A stretch of 64,000 nt of DNA from Kappaphycus alvarezii (taxonomy: Eukaryota; Rhodophyta; Florideophyceae; Gigartinales; Solieriaceae), in contig NADL03000602.1 in the NCBI GenBank assembly GCA_002205965.3, positions 1,612,001-1,676,000 on the forward strand. Reading direction: 5' to 3'. Below the pieces are notes generated by a model. The model saw only the letters and a list, made by a program, of their open reading frames with translations. It made no database searches and was not told where the DNA came from. The first letter of the stretch is position 1. Every line of letters starts with the position of its first letter. Position numbers and translations under genes: made by a program. Shown piece after piece: positions 25,309 to 36,720 of this stretch.

Positions 25309-26236
25309 ACAGTATTACGGCTCTTCTGTAAATTTATCCAGTTCCACGAGAAAAATGGTTTTTCTCATTTTGAAGATCAAAAAAAGGTATGGTTGAGATA
25401 GAGAACACGAAGACGTGGCCTACTTTGCGTAGGGGTGAATTTTCGTGTGCTTAACTGAGTAGGGATGTGGAGCGGCCACTTCCCGGGGCAGTGGTGGGCG
25501 GGTCTCAACATTGGAGACGGAGTGAGGCTGACGACCTTACAGGACTGGTGTGAGGCCAGCCGTAAGGCATGTTACGTTGGATAAAACCGTCTTTGCATCG
25601 TCGCTAATCTTCGTAGCGACTGTTGTAATCTGAGAACGGAAGTTCTGTGGAGCATACTTGCTGTGGCATTAAGATCAGCTCAAAACCCCTTCCAGCAGAT
25701 GACTGGCGTTATTCCGGACGTTTCTCGCCTCGTGATGAGCGAACAGTGATTACTGCGCCTCAGCAATCGAGACAGCTTGAAAAGTAGGGTGAATTTCTCA
25801 GCTTTCTTGATGACCAATGTTAGCCGGGTAGGGTTGGTCTACAGAAAAATGCTGTCTTCCACCAGGACCTGCGAAGTCGTGAAACTCATCCAAGAACGCA
25901 AAAGCACTAACTCAAGCAAAGCAGGAACGGACAAGATCACACACGAGCTCATGCACTGACTCTCTGACAAGGGATACCTCACACTCCAATAATTCCGCGA
26001 AGAAAAGCAGTAGACGAGGAGGATCGGGTAGTTCAAGGCCTGTTGTTTTCCTAATGGGTTTTTTTGTGGCCTGCGCATGGACCCGACCGATCTCAAGAAC
26101 TACACTTGAACCCTGCACCGAAAACTTTACGGTTACCCTCTTAGTTTTCCCCGACAAAATAGCCCAAGACGGCTCTTCGTCGGGAGTAAATAAAATGTTC
26201 ATTCCACCAGAAAGTCCTCCATCGTGCCGACCCAAA
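25309..26236. other. Unassigned region between Copia and the hAT-like element
   Basis: No gene was recognised. The first bases (ACAGTATTACGG) continue the palindrome-rich target site of the Copia insertion. The minus-strand frames at 25839-26235 (85 and 107 residues) lack domains. Confidence 0.35.
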
Positions 26237-28177
26237 CCCCCCGAAAAATGTATTCAGAAATAAATAATTCAAATGATTCCTAGAAAATAAATTACTTCCC
26301 TTGGGAAGGTGCCAACAATTACTTATTCAGAAGCCTGAATTAGGGAATTATTCCTGAGCTTCCCTTGAATATTTTTAAATGTGCACAGTTGCAGCGTGCG
26401 GGGAGCGAACTTCTTCCATCACTTCCGCTCGCTAAAAATGGCAGTTCAACTTTTTTCGTTTTTTATAGCAGCAGTCTGCTGTCTACTGCAGACTGAAACC
26501 CCTCCAGCAAGAGAATCTATCGCATGTTAAACGCGTGTAAAACGTTCACAGCAATGAGCAGCGGGAGAGAGCTGTACGGAAAGAAACTGGCAGAAATATT
26601 TTTCACTCGGGATGCACCAGGAAGTTCTACATAGACATGTAAATGTGGAGTCAAGAGAGTGCTCAAAGGAAGTGGCTATACCAACCTGTGCACGCACATA
26701 ACGAGAAATCTTCCAGAGTATAGGCAAATAATCAGCAACTATGGCACCAGTCACGATATTCAGAACCTGGACCACTACTTTTATTCAAAGAAAACTCAAA
26801 ATATTCAGGCGTGGATTGGATTTGTTGTTCGTGGATTACAACCGTTCTCTACTGTGGAGAGCGATTTCATGAAAAGGCATATCAAGCATGATTCAATCTC
26901 AATCGACACGCTCATGAAGTTCATTGGTAAACTAACAAAGGGCGTTGAACGAAAGGTTGCTACTATCTTGACAGATACTTTGCGCTTGTTTTTTGACGGC
27001 TGGATATGTATGGATACTCACTACGTTTCTGTCTTTGCTACATTTCCCCGGTCGGGGAAGGGAGGATATAATAGGATGTTGCTGTCTTTTTACCCCATGA
27101 GTGAGGAGAAATCACTCAGTGCAAACGAGCATCATGAGTACTTTCCATAAATTCTGAAGCTTTACTCTAAGAATTGGAGCAACGTTGCGGCTCTTAGAGG
27201 TGATAATTTACGCAACCACCAAAGCGTTAGCAACCAGAGCAGATGCTCATTTTATTGGCTGTGCCAGCCAACGTTTTAACTTGGCAGTGCAGTTGTATTT
27301 GGATGCCTACTAACAGGTTATTAATTCTATTAACGATTTAATGAGAAAAATCAAGAACTTAGTCGCTGCCGCGGAGCTCCGGAAGGTGGAGCTCAACGCA
27401 TGAGATGCTCAAGCGATATCAGTTGCTGCGTCAGTTTATTCAGCAGTCGCAGATAGATGAAATTGATGAGTTGGCTCCAATCGCGACTCAAAACAGGACT
27501 ATTGACACGTTGGTTGGAAATATGAAGAAATTGGATTCTGTTACAAGAGAGTTGCAACGGGTGATATAACTTTATTTGATGTTAGGGGGGTATTCGGTGC
27601 AGTTATTGAGGGGTACCCTATACTAGACATGAGATTTAGAGAGGATGCTTCTATAGTCGAAGATCCAAATTTTGAATGTGAGATTGTTTAGATAATTAAT
27701 TGGGTTACTGCTCACTGGTCACGAGAAGAGTCCATCGCCGTTTTGGGGTTGAAACTTGGTAAGGCTCCGACTGATGACGCAGGGAGAGAAGACGAAGAGT
27801 TGTCACTTTCGAAGCGTGCATTGAAAATACAGCGGCTCTCTATTGGCACTGACATAGAAGGGTACTTTGACCTCTTTCTTTGCTCCTTACTTCAAATATG
27901 GTTCACCAATTGTTTTCTAAGGCCGTAGTTGCTCTAAATGATCGCCTCCGTGGTGTTTTCCCTCGAACTTTGAAGCGCAAATATTCTGTCATTTTAATTC
28001 CAATCTTTGGGGGGTACGGGACGTTAATGATATAGTCACACAGGGAGAATAATTCACAGAGCAAAAATGATTCGAAACATTCTGGGAATAAATAATTCTT
28101 CGTCTTTGTGAGTCAGAAATAAATCAAGTGAACTCCAGGGTGAACAAAAAGTTTTAAGAATACATATATTCGGGGGG
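26237..28177 (+). mobile_element. hAT-like DNA transposon with candidate terminal inverted repeats
   Basis: The 5' sequence CCCCCCGAAAAATGTATTC (26237-26255) matches the reverse complement of 28158-28177, CCCCCCGAATATATGTATTC, with one gap and one mismatch. Between them lies a BED-finger/hAT-type transposase on the plus strand. No convincing 8-bp target duplication was found, so the exact ends are provisional. The interior is decayed. Confidence 0.55.
26565..28030 (+). pseudogene. hAT-like transposase with N-terminal BED zinc finger
   Basis: A cut-and-paste DNA transposase. The start region reads GKKLAEIFF, then CKCGVKRVLKGSGYTNLCTHI (about 26640-26700), a BED-type finger arrangement. The intact 163-residue piece (26659-27150) carries FDGWICMDTHYVSVFATF and SANEHHEYF. 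It continues after a stop through LYSKNWSNVAALRGDN, a degraded RADAHFIGCAS-like segment near 27240-27270, ELAPIATQNRTIDTLVGNM (about 27470), and a C-terminal SLSKRALKIQRLSIGTDI followed by a VALNDRRRGVFPRTLKRK-like end (27800-27980), the hAT dimerisation region. Several stops and frame changes make it inactive as written. Confidence 0.65.
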
Positions 28178-31100
28178 TATGCGCCGATCTCTCTATTCAG
28201 CGGCAACTCTTCGCATCTTTTATACGCTGTAAAGGTACTTTGAACACCATCCACTCATCTCGCCTACGATCAATCTTTCAAATCCCGGATCTCAACAGTC
28301 TGCTCCAACGAAAAGTCTCAAACTTCCTCTTCAAGCTCCAGGCCACCACCCAGGCAGGCAAAGGCAACCAGAAGACCATGGCAGCCCGTACATTACACTG
28401 ATACGCGCAGGTCTTTTTCGTTGGCTCTGTGGATGTCCAAGTTCTTTACTTCGATGATTGTAGGTCCGTAATTATACTGCGTAGTTTCTCTGACCTGGAC
28501 TTGATAGTCTCTTTTGGACTTGATAGTCTATTCGAGGTCGAATAAAGCCATTAAAGCTTAAAAAGTGGCAAAAAAATCCAGTCACCACGATTTAGTATAA
28601 GCACCAATCCAAAAGATAGACAGCAAGCCCTTCAGGATTGTGTGTCCAAAATATATTCTCCCCCTTCGAGTTAATGCTACCATCCACGCAACCAAAATAA
28701 TACATCAAGAGATAAATCCAATACTGACACAAATACTTTCTCATAACTCGAACAGCAAGACTCCTGAAAAAAATTAGGAATGGTAGCAATATCAAAAATA
28801 CAGAGGCGATAAGGACATATCCTCAACATTCACTACATCACAAAGCACGGAGCAAACTCGGTACTCCACAGAACTCTCACCACCCCACTTCCTCGCACCC
28901 ATCGCAAATTTAGCCCCTCATGCCGCCGCCAATGTCGCTTCTCACCCTGCCATGTATCCGCCACGACATGTATTGGATCCTTCCCACCCTTCCTCATCTC
29001 CACCATCCTCAAGGGGCACCCGTGTCTCCTTACAATTCGCTGGTTTTTACAATGGTTCCCACATCCTCCAGTTCCAACAACTACGCCCCATAGAGCTGCT
29101 ATTCAGACCATGGAACTCCTCCAAAGCAACGTCCTTACCGACAGACAGCTCTTACAGTTATGGGACGCCATCAATGTACCATATTCTCATCGCTAGCGGC
29201 CACTACATTGAATGTACCTACCATCTGCATCATGAATGGACCCTTTTGACGCACATTCAATTCCGGCAGAACGAGATACATAAATTTTCTGCATTAAAGT
29301 ATCCACTTGTAAGATTACCCTGACAATATAGCCCTCATATAGTATCACAGCCCAAAAGGTATGACACGTATAGCACGCAGCAAGGTTGCTAGTGTAAGTC
29401 TACTGTAAGACCTACAAGCCGAGCTTACAATGTCTGCACAACTACTGACCGTTGTGTTCGACGGGTTGGCTTCCTCTTGTTGCGGCAAGAACAAGTGTTT
29501 ACAGTACTTCTGTTGTCTGATGGCTGATAATTCTTGTCTTGGACTTGCTCTGCTACTCGATACGCAAGAACTCATGCAGTATAGACTTTTGTAGTCCTTA
29601 TGCACTGTATGTAAATGTACAGTACAGTGCCACGTAAAGTTAGGCCATCATAAAAATTAAATCGAGTGGCTGCAGTAGCATTTTGTACTAGATTAACATC
29701 ATAAAATATCTGGGAACTCCTGCTGAGCTGTAAGAGATGCTGCGCGTGTATCTTCATGAGCCCTTTTGCATAACGCTTAAGGCGGCTTATACTCAGGAGT
29801 CTAAATAAATTTTCACCTCACCAGTAATGCGTACCCATCCAATAAATATCACCAGGAAGGTGAAGTACTGTACAGTACAGTATAAAGCCTGTTCAGACGA
29901 TTGCGTTGGTTTGCTGCGTGTGATGCGACGGAGCTGTCATATAAACTAATGCCGCTAAGAGTAGAAGGCTCCGGGCCCTACGCATGTTTTCAAAACAATG
30001 TTGCTTAGCTTACAGGGCTTGTACTGTGACTGAGCTCTCCAGCCGAGTGGCAGAATATTATAATGGAGCCCGGCCAACAAAGGGCGCAGCGTTGAAAGTG
30101 GCCATCAACGCGGCACGTCGCTGAAGGAGAATGTAACGGACCTTAAAGTACTAGTCCATGGCTCAGCTGGCGACAGAACGCGCCACTTTAGTGATCAGAG
30201 AAAACGAATCGTAGAGTTCAGAACGGGGACGAGCCTGTTACTTCCAGGGAATTCGGCCATTCCCGCAGCTTATCACCGTGGGCAGCGTTTATGCTCGTCA
30301 TGGGATTAAATTTTCTCACTCTGAGATCAGAACGTCCACTGGGTTCACGAGGGTTATATGAAAGTACTCAGTGCCATCCGCAGCACCCGTCGCGCTAAAA
30401 TTTGGCATCGTTGTTTGTTCACCATTGGGCTGGTGTCCGAGAGCGGGTGGTCTTGCGGGGAGGCCGAGATCGTGATCAAGCAAAATGACTTGGTCGTCAT
30501 GGCGGTCAATCCGTTGAGAGCCGTGTCTGTATTTATATGGTGATCACCGTGGAAATCGAAGGGGACGTGGGCCCGGCCACCCTGGAACGACGAAGCCTGG
30601 GCTCGTTCCCTGAGTCCCGACCTTCTCGCTGCCACCGGAAGGAGTAACCGGATACGCGGCCTCGCATTTCGCAAATGCCTCGGTGCCGCATTCCTCCTTG
30701 TTCATCCCATCATAGATACGGAAGTGTCTGCGGTGCACTGGAGGACTGTGTAACGCCGCTACCTCGGAATGCCCATTTGCAATGACTCGCTCTCTCGAAA
30801 CTGAGAACATTGTAAAACCCCCATGGACATGTTGTGAGCCCAAACAGCGCACCTGTGCTCTTCAGGTCCGGTCGCAAACACTGGCACGTATCTCCCGTGC
30901 AGCAGAGATGGAGGTCCCTTCTAACGGCGCAAGGTTTTCATCCATGGTTTTTGCACGTTTACTGGCCTTGAACACCATCTCTCTCTCGCAATATCACTCC
31001 AAATCCCTTTAGAGTTGTTGAATCAAACGAGAAACGTCTGCTCCCTTGAAGCATGGTTGATATGAAAGCGTACTTAGTTATATCTGACGCACGCTGATGC

Positions 31101-31800
31101 ATAGATCCAGTTGGAAGACAAAACTGGTGTCTGGAACAGTCGGAGGAGAAGAGAGAGTGTGAAATGGGGGGTTAATTTACTGTGGTAGATATTTGGGTTG
31201 GAACCCACTAAATTTGTACCGGAGCGTAGATACCATATATTGGGAGAGAGTTATCAAGTGCGGACGGTTTCAAATAAGTGTTGTCAGTGACTGTATTACT
31301 CGATGTTTGTAAACAAATGGTAATCCATTTATCGAGTATTAAAGAAGGAAAAGTTCTTTTTCTCGAGGAAATAGCTGGTTTGATGCCCAATGCAATTATC
31401 TCTGGGAGGATAGAAGCTGAAAGGCCGGTCCAAAGAAATGCGTCAGTGGAGACTGATGCTCTTGCAGAATCTGATGCTGGGAGGAGCTTAAGTACAAAGC
31501 GTATTACATGCTCAATTGAAACCAAAAACCTCATTTAAAAGGTATAAGAACACTAATTACGGAATCTAAGTGACCAAAAGCAGTTGCAATGGCAAATAGT
31601 GGATTCGAGACGATATAATGCTGAATTAAAGTATATCTATCAAATCAATACGTTGACGTCTGTGCGGCCCGGGGATTTGCTTATTTTTGCAGGTTCCACT
31701 CCCCAATATTTCAAAATATTTCGGTATTTTATATCCCTACTGTGCCCAGAAAATGCGCACTTTAGCACAAAAAGGATTTTAAGTCCAATGAATCTGCCGG
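28178..31800. other. Decayed repeat-rich DNA without recognised genes
   Basis: No family was identified. Frames of 60-123 residues occur on both strands: a minus frame at 28592-28795 (FGCVDGSINSKGENIFW), a proline-rich plus frame at 28952-29323, and overlapping frames at 30354-30852, where base composition turns GC-richer. The palindrome motif recurs near 29617-29630 and at 29864-29882. An 86-residue plus frame at 31278-31538 is unassigned. Confidence 0.3.
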
Positions 31801-31813
31801 ATCTCGCTCTCGA

Positions 31814-31864
31814 ACTTCTATGATATATTCGCGGAGTAGTCTCCCGCGAATATATCATAGAAGT
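31814..31864. repeat. Perfect 21-bp inverted repeat with 9-bp loop
   Basis: The arm ACTTCTATGATATATTCGCGG (one base over twenty if written whole with its flank, so given here as ACTTCTATGA plus TATATTCGCGG) at 31814-31834 is exactly complementary to 31844-31864. The loop is AGTAGTCTC. Pairing does not extend outward. Confidence 0.9.
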
Positions 31865-34800
31865 CACGTGTTGGAATGATCTTGAGTTATTTAGGGAGAT
31901 TGCTTCCCAGTTTTTGGGAATGTCAAAGCTGGGAACTTCCGCACCTGAAGACGAGAGGAAATACCGCAAATGTGCCATGTAGTGTCCAATATTTGCGCGT
32001 TGAAAGTCCTTTCTGGATACGGATAGTTTTTTACGGCCACGGGTCGAGTGCCTTGGTTTTTGCACAAACCTGGATCAGCTGGGTACTAAACAAGGTGACT
32101 TTGCCATTCAACTTCCGGACAGTAGGTACTATGGAAGGCTACCTTTCTTGCATGCGTCTTCTTCTTCGGGGACTTTCAAGCGTTGTTTTCATATTCTGAA
32201 CGTCAGCTCCTTCAACGTCTCGCTCTGTTTGCCTACTCCGCCTCCGACGTGGGCTGCCGATGCCGTGATTATGTTCAGCCGTTGAGGATGCCGTTTCTGT
32301 TGATAAAGTTTTGACGCCTGGTGCCAAACCCCCGGCAGCTCTTAAATGCCCGGCGTTCACACGGACGAAAAGATGCTGATGGCATGGAGTGCACTTGAAC
32401 GTCGTACGGCGTCGCTTGGAACGTCTTACGCAGAAGGCGCAGTACCTCTTAGATCCGGGGGTTTCGCGTTGGTTGTTGAATGAATGGACTTGTAGACACA
32501 GCTTAGCACCATCTGGGGAGTTAAAGAATCCGAGGCGTGCGCCACGTCTCCTACGGCCAATGAAATTAGCCCATTAGCCTCGCCGCTGAGACCTGCGGTG
32601 TCTGAAGCTATACTGGGGCATTGGGAGCTTCGTTGCTACTTACGAGATTGTCTGCGTGTGACAACAACTCTCTCGAGGAATTGAAGCCAAAGTCGGCCAG
32701 GGACTGCACGTAGTTGAGGGCGTCGCGATACCAGTCCAGACCGTCGAAGTATTCCTTCTATAACAGCAACTCCTCCTTTGGTGACATCCTCCAAGCGATA
32801 AATGCGTTCTTAACGACAGACTTTAACGTCTGTGACACAAACTTTTGTTCCCAGCGAAAGTATGACGTAAGTTGGCGCAAAATAGATTTCCATTCCCGCT
32901 GCCGTCTACACTTCCTTCCGTACTTGAATAGAGAGTTGTTGAAGCGTGTTTGAAGAGCTGTAGGGGCGGGAAGGGGCTGTCATCTTTAGCATTTCTGTCT
33001 ATAACTCTCCAGAACGGAATTTGTGCCTTAATGATACCGCATGAATCGCGATCTGCGAATTGTAGCACCACCGGGTCTTCTTCATGTGCCCAGAATACAA
33101 TTGAATAGACGCTTCTGACACTTTGCGAAAAGAATGTATATGACGTCAAATTCCGCTGCGGACACGTACACAACAAAATTCGTTGAAAGCACAAGCATTT
33201 GGTGCATCACTTGACTGAGGTGTTCCGCAGGAACATTGCTTAGAAAGGCCTCTCTCCAACACTGCAAGTAAGAATGTCCGAGGTGGGCATGCCTACAGCT
33301 CTGTATAGGCTAGATTGAGCCACAGTCTTGATCTAGACAGGCGCGAGTGTGAGAGAGTCGTTTCCAGAAAGCCCTAACTTCGCAGAGTAAATTAACGCGA
33401 CCCCATCAGGGAAGCAATCTAGCCAGTCCCGAATCTGCCATTCAAACCATGCCGCACTCATACACAGCCTTGATGAATGGCTTAGCAGATAGTGTAGCAA
33501 ACGCCGCGCTCTCGTTGCTGTGCTCTCTCATCATTGCCTCGGCGGACCTTGCAGTTGAGAACAAAGAACTAAAAAATAAACTTAGCATCCCAGACAACGT
33601 CACCTCTTGCGCTGTAGACTCCCGTGACTGAATTCCAATAACCTCTCGAACTGCATCGTCATTTAGGAGGATCCATCTCGCGCCGGTACCTGTAACTCGG
33701 AACTGCTTCAGTACAAACTAATCAGAACGCCTCTATCCAATCATCATTACATTGGTGTTTGGCAGATCGTTCGCTCGATAAAATCCTTGTCGCCAGGGGT
33801 AACAGGTGGAGTGACCAATTGCCCGTAATCGTCCCTCTTGCATAACAGCATGTTAGGCACTGGTTCAGTGCGGGGAACTGCTATCCATGACTCTAGATTC
33901 TCCAACAAAGAAGAGAGAACGCTGTTAAGGAAGTGGAGCACATTGGAGAACTTCTTGCTTCCTTGCTCCCTGACTGCAACGGCAGTTACTGCAGATCTTC
34001 CACGGTTCCTGGCAAAGGACTTCACAAGCCTCAGTGCAAAGAAAGATTCGGGGCCAAGATCACCTCTGTCATTCAAAACAAATCGCCTCGCTCTATCAAA
34101 CCTTGTCCGAGAACCCTTTGCTACGAAAGACTCCGTATCGTGACCCGTTGTAATCACGGTGTGCGAATCAGTCCTCTCCTCTGGATATAAAGGGAGCTAG
34201 AAATCGCTCCCATTCTCACTGTCGACATTCTGCGCGTCAGTTTCCTCACAATCCTCCTCATCATCGTTTCTTGCAGCGTTTAAGAATGATTCCCCACGAA
34301 CTGATGGCAAAGCAGAAGGTACTGAGGCATTATGAATATAGAACTTGTACCCCGCTCCAGCAACGTACTGATAAGCGCCATACAACTTAACTGTATTAGT
34401 TATCGGCGGTGGTCATTACTAAACCATGCAGGCTCTGCTCTCCATGTCCTTCTGTTAAAATATTCAGAAGCTTCTCAACTTTTGCCGCTTGTTTATCGCC
34501 TTAGCGACGAAAAAGGACCGCAAGCGTCGCGCTGAAGAGGACTTCAGCTATCTCATCTGCTAAATGTCGCTTTCGGTCTGTTTTTCTTGAGCCAAGGGAT
34601 TTGAACTTATTATTTTTGCTCTATTCCGGTAAAGACTGTCATCTAACGTCGCAAAGGTGTGTACGGGTGTTAGAAATCTCTTACGGGACATGTCGTAGTT
34701 GGTCTTCTCAAACGTGTCCAGAAAAACAATTGCATCCCTCCGTGATCTTTAAACGCTATATCCCTCGTTTGCCGCGCCCAGTTGAGTTGTGGGGGAATTT

Positions 34801-35980
34801 TGATGCTGATGAAACGAACTCGCTCCAGAGATGGCGGATTGCACCCGAGAGCTTCGAGAACATAGCGCGATTTATCGAGGCTCAGTCCGTTCAAATACGA
34901 ATGGAGAAGGACTGCGACATAGCGATACATTTAGTCCATGCACACGGGGTGCTTAGCAAGACCATGTAGACCAATAAAGCCGTTCTACCATTTCCGGCAA
35001 TGCTCTAAAATATCCTCTATCATGAGGACGATGTGCCTCGCTCTCGTTCCATCTGCCCCATTAGCGCATCTTTCCGTGCGGAGCAGGCTCATAGAGGGAA
35101 CCACAGAATAGAAGAGCCCGTTCTGCGATGATCTCATCGGCGAACTCCTTCTCCATCATAACGACTTGGCCGGGAGCTTTCAACATTCTCTATCCTTTCC
35201 AGGGGTCTTCTTGCCATCCTTGGCTTGTTACTCATCGCTACCGCGTCCACTCCGTCCTTTTCTTCGTCAGCCACGGCCATGGCAACGAGAAAAATATTAA
35301 AGATGGTCCCTATCAATCGCGTCGCTAGCAGACGCGGCTGTTTGCATTTTGAGGGGTTCAAAACGGATTGGGGAGCCTGGTAACGACTCGACGGAAGGCA
35401 TTGTCTCTTGTGCAGTCCTTGGCGGATTTGAGATGTTGAACATGCTTGAGAAACCAATTACCGTCTCCTACATACCCATTGGCAGAATAGAAGTATATTT
35501 ACCAGCAGCTGCATGCAATATGCTCTCGAAAAGACCCCTTTTGGCCCCTAAATGCTCATATAGTGCGCATTTTATACGTGCTTGACGTTTTGCAAAAAGT
35601 CCAGAATGCCCACTGTAGTGAGAACTTTTAGCAGTAAAAATGTGTATGTTTGTGATGGGATTGTTAACCACGATTGTCTGCTCTACAAACTTCGGTTTTT
35701 GATTGTTTGATTCGATGTTTGATGCCATGCACAGCACTAAAAATTTGAGATTTTTTTGGGTTCTAACTTCCCAGACATGCTTCGATTTTAGCGATCAGAG
35801 GAACTTTTAGGGTTTTTTTTTCTGCCCAAATACATTCAGAGCGTAAATTTTGGTAATGTAATACCATTGCACAGTTTGGGATTCATCACAGTAGCACATC
35901 TTTTTTGGAATGTCAACCTCTTGCAGTCGAATAAGTATTTATTTGTTCAAGGCGTTAGAGTCTACGAAGAGACTTTCTAG
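31865..35980. other. Decayed DNA with unassigned minus-strand coding fragments
   Basis: Mostly unrecognised. The best candidate is a minus-strand stretch at 33747-34385: a piece with an acidic run (NDDEEDCEETDAQNVDSENG) leads into a 136-residue frame with FDRARRFVLNDRGDL and FSNVLHFLNSVLSSLLENL. A separate 86-residue minus frame at 34670-34930 (SYLNGLSLDKSRYVLEAL) may belong to the same former gene. Frames at 32823-33267 (minus) overlap each other in different phases. No domain could be named; an unknown transposon gene or host pseudogene are both possible. The last 250 bases become very AT-rich. Confidence 0.25.
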
Positions 35981-35984
35981 AAAA

Positions 35985-36720
35985 TATTAGAGAGTATCGC
36001 AGCCTTCATTTCAATCCTTCATATTCAATTAGTGTGGATGAAATATTTCGAAGTTGTATGAAATTGACGGGAAGTGGATTCGAAAAGGACCTCCACCTTA
36101 CGTCGCAAATATGAACATGGGTGTGAGCTTCGGAATTTGGTGTGTCATGAAGGTTGAATAATTATCAAAATAAAAATTTTTGAGTCGACTGAAGACAGTG
36201 AAGGTTCAATTCCAGTATGTTTAGAAGCAACAAAAACAGTGATGGAGCTTTGGAACCACAGTTCGGATCAGGTAGAATTGTATCTGGTGATACTTTATTT
36301 TCTTCTCCTCAGGCTTTGTAGGCCTTGTAAGAGAAGGGCTTACGTTTCATTGGATTTGTGGGGAATTTAAATCGGAAGTTTTCGATGACACATCTTCCGG
36401 ATCAAGAGATCGCCAACCGGGCTAGTACAAGGCAATGGCAACTATCACTGTTGACTATAAGAAAATTGCAGATCCCATGTACGGACAACCATACTAGGTC
36501 ATATACTAGGTCATGTAGAGCTAAGTGGTTAAATATGAGCCGGAGACGAACTCGCAAGCACGCCTCCGGTTAGCCATTTGTACAATCACCATTGTTCTTT
36601 ACAGGCTCCGCGCTAGATTGGCCCCGAGGCTGCAGAAATCGTGACGTTTGCAAAAAGTTTTTGGAGAAATGTAAACTTACACGGTCGTATCGTGCCACTG
36701 CGCAACTCTTCTAAAGGCCC
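35985..36720 (+). pseudogene. piggyBac-like (DDE_Tnp_1_7) transposase fragment
   Basis: A plus-strand piece with strong decay. It reads LHFNPSYSISVDEIFRSCMK, whose VDE matches the first catalytic Asp context (VSIDE-type). In another frame DGKWIRKGPPPYVANM and SFGIWCVMKVE resemble the family pattern DGKW-x-KGPPHV...GxEIWC. Later comes RIVSGDTLFSS (about 36280-36310), matching the second catalytic Asp context (VADSxFSS), and LPDQEIANRAS. The order and spacing of these motifs fit piggyBac-like elements of algae and oomycetes. No inverted repeats or TTAA duplicates were located. Confidence 0.5.

Noticed and set aside
30000..30900. GC-rich overlapping minus-strand frames (102 and 106 residues) as a gene
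   Set aside because: The two frames overlap in different phases, neither has a domain, and the region is broken by stops on both sides.
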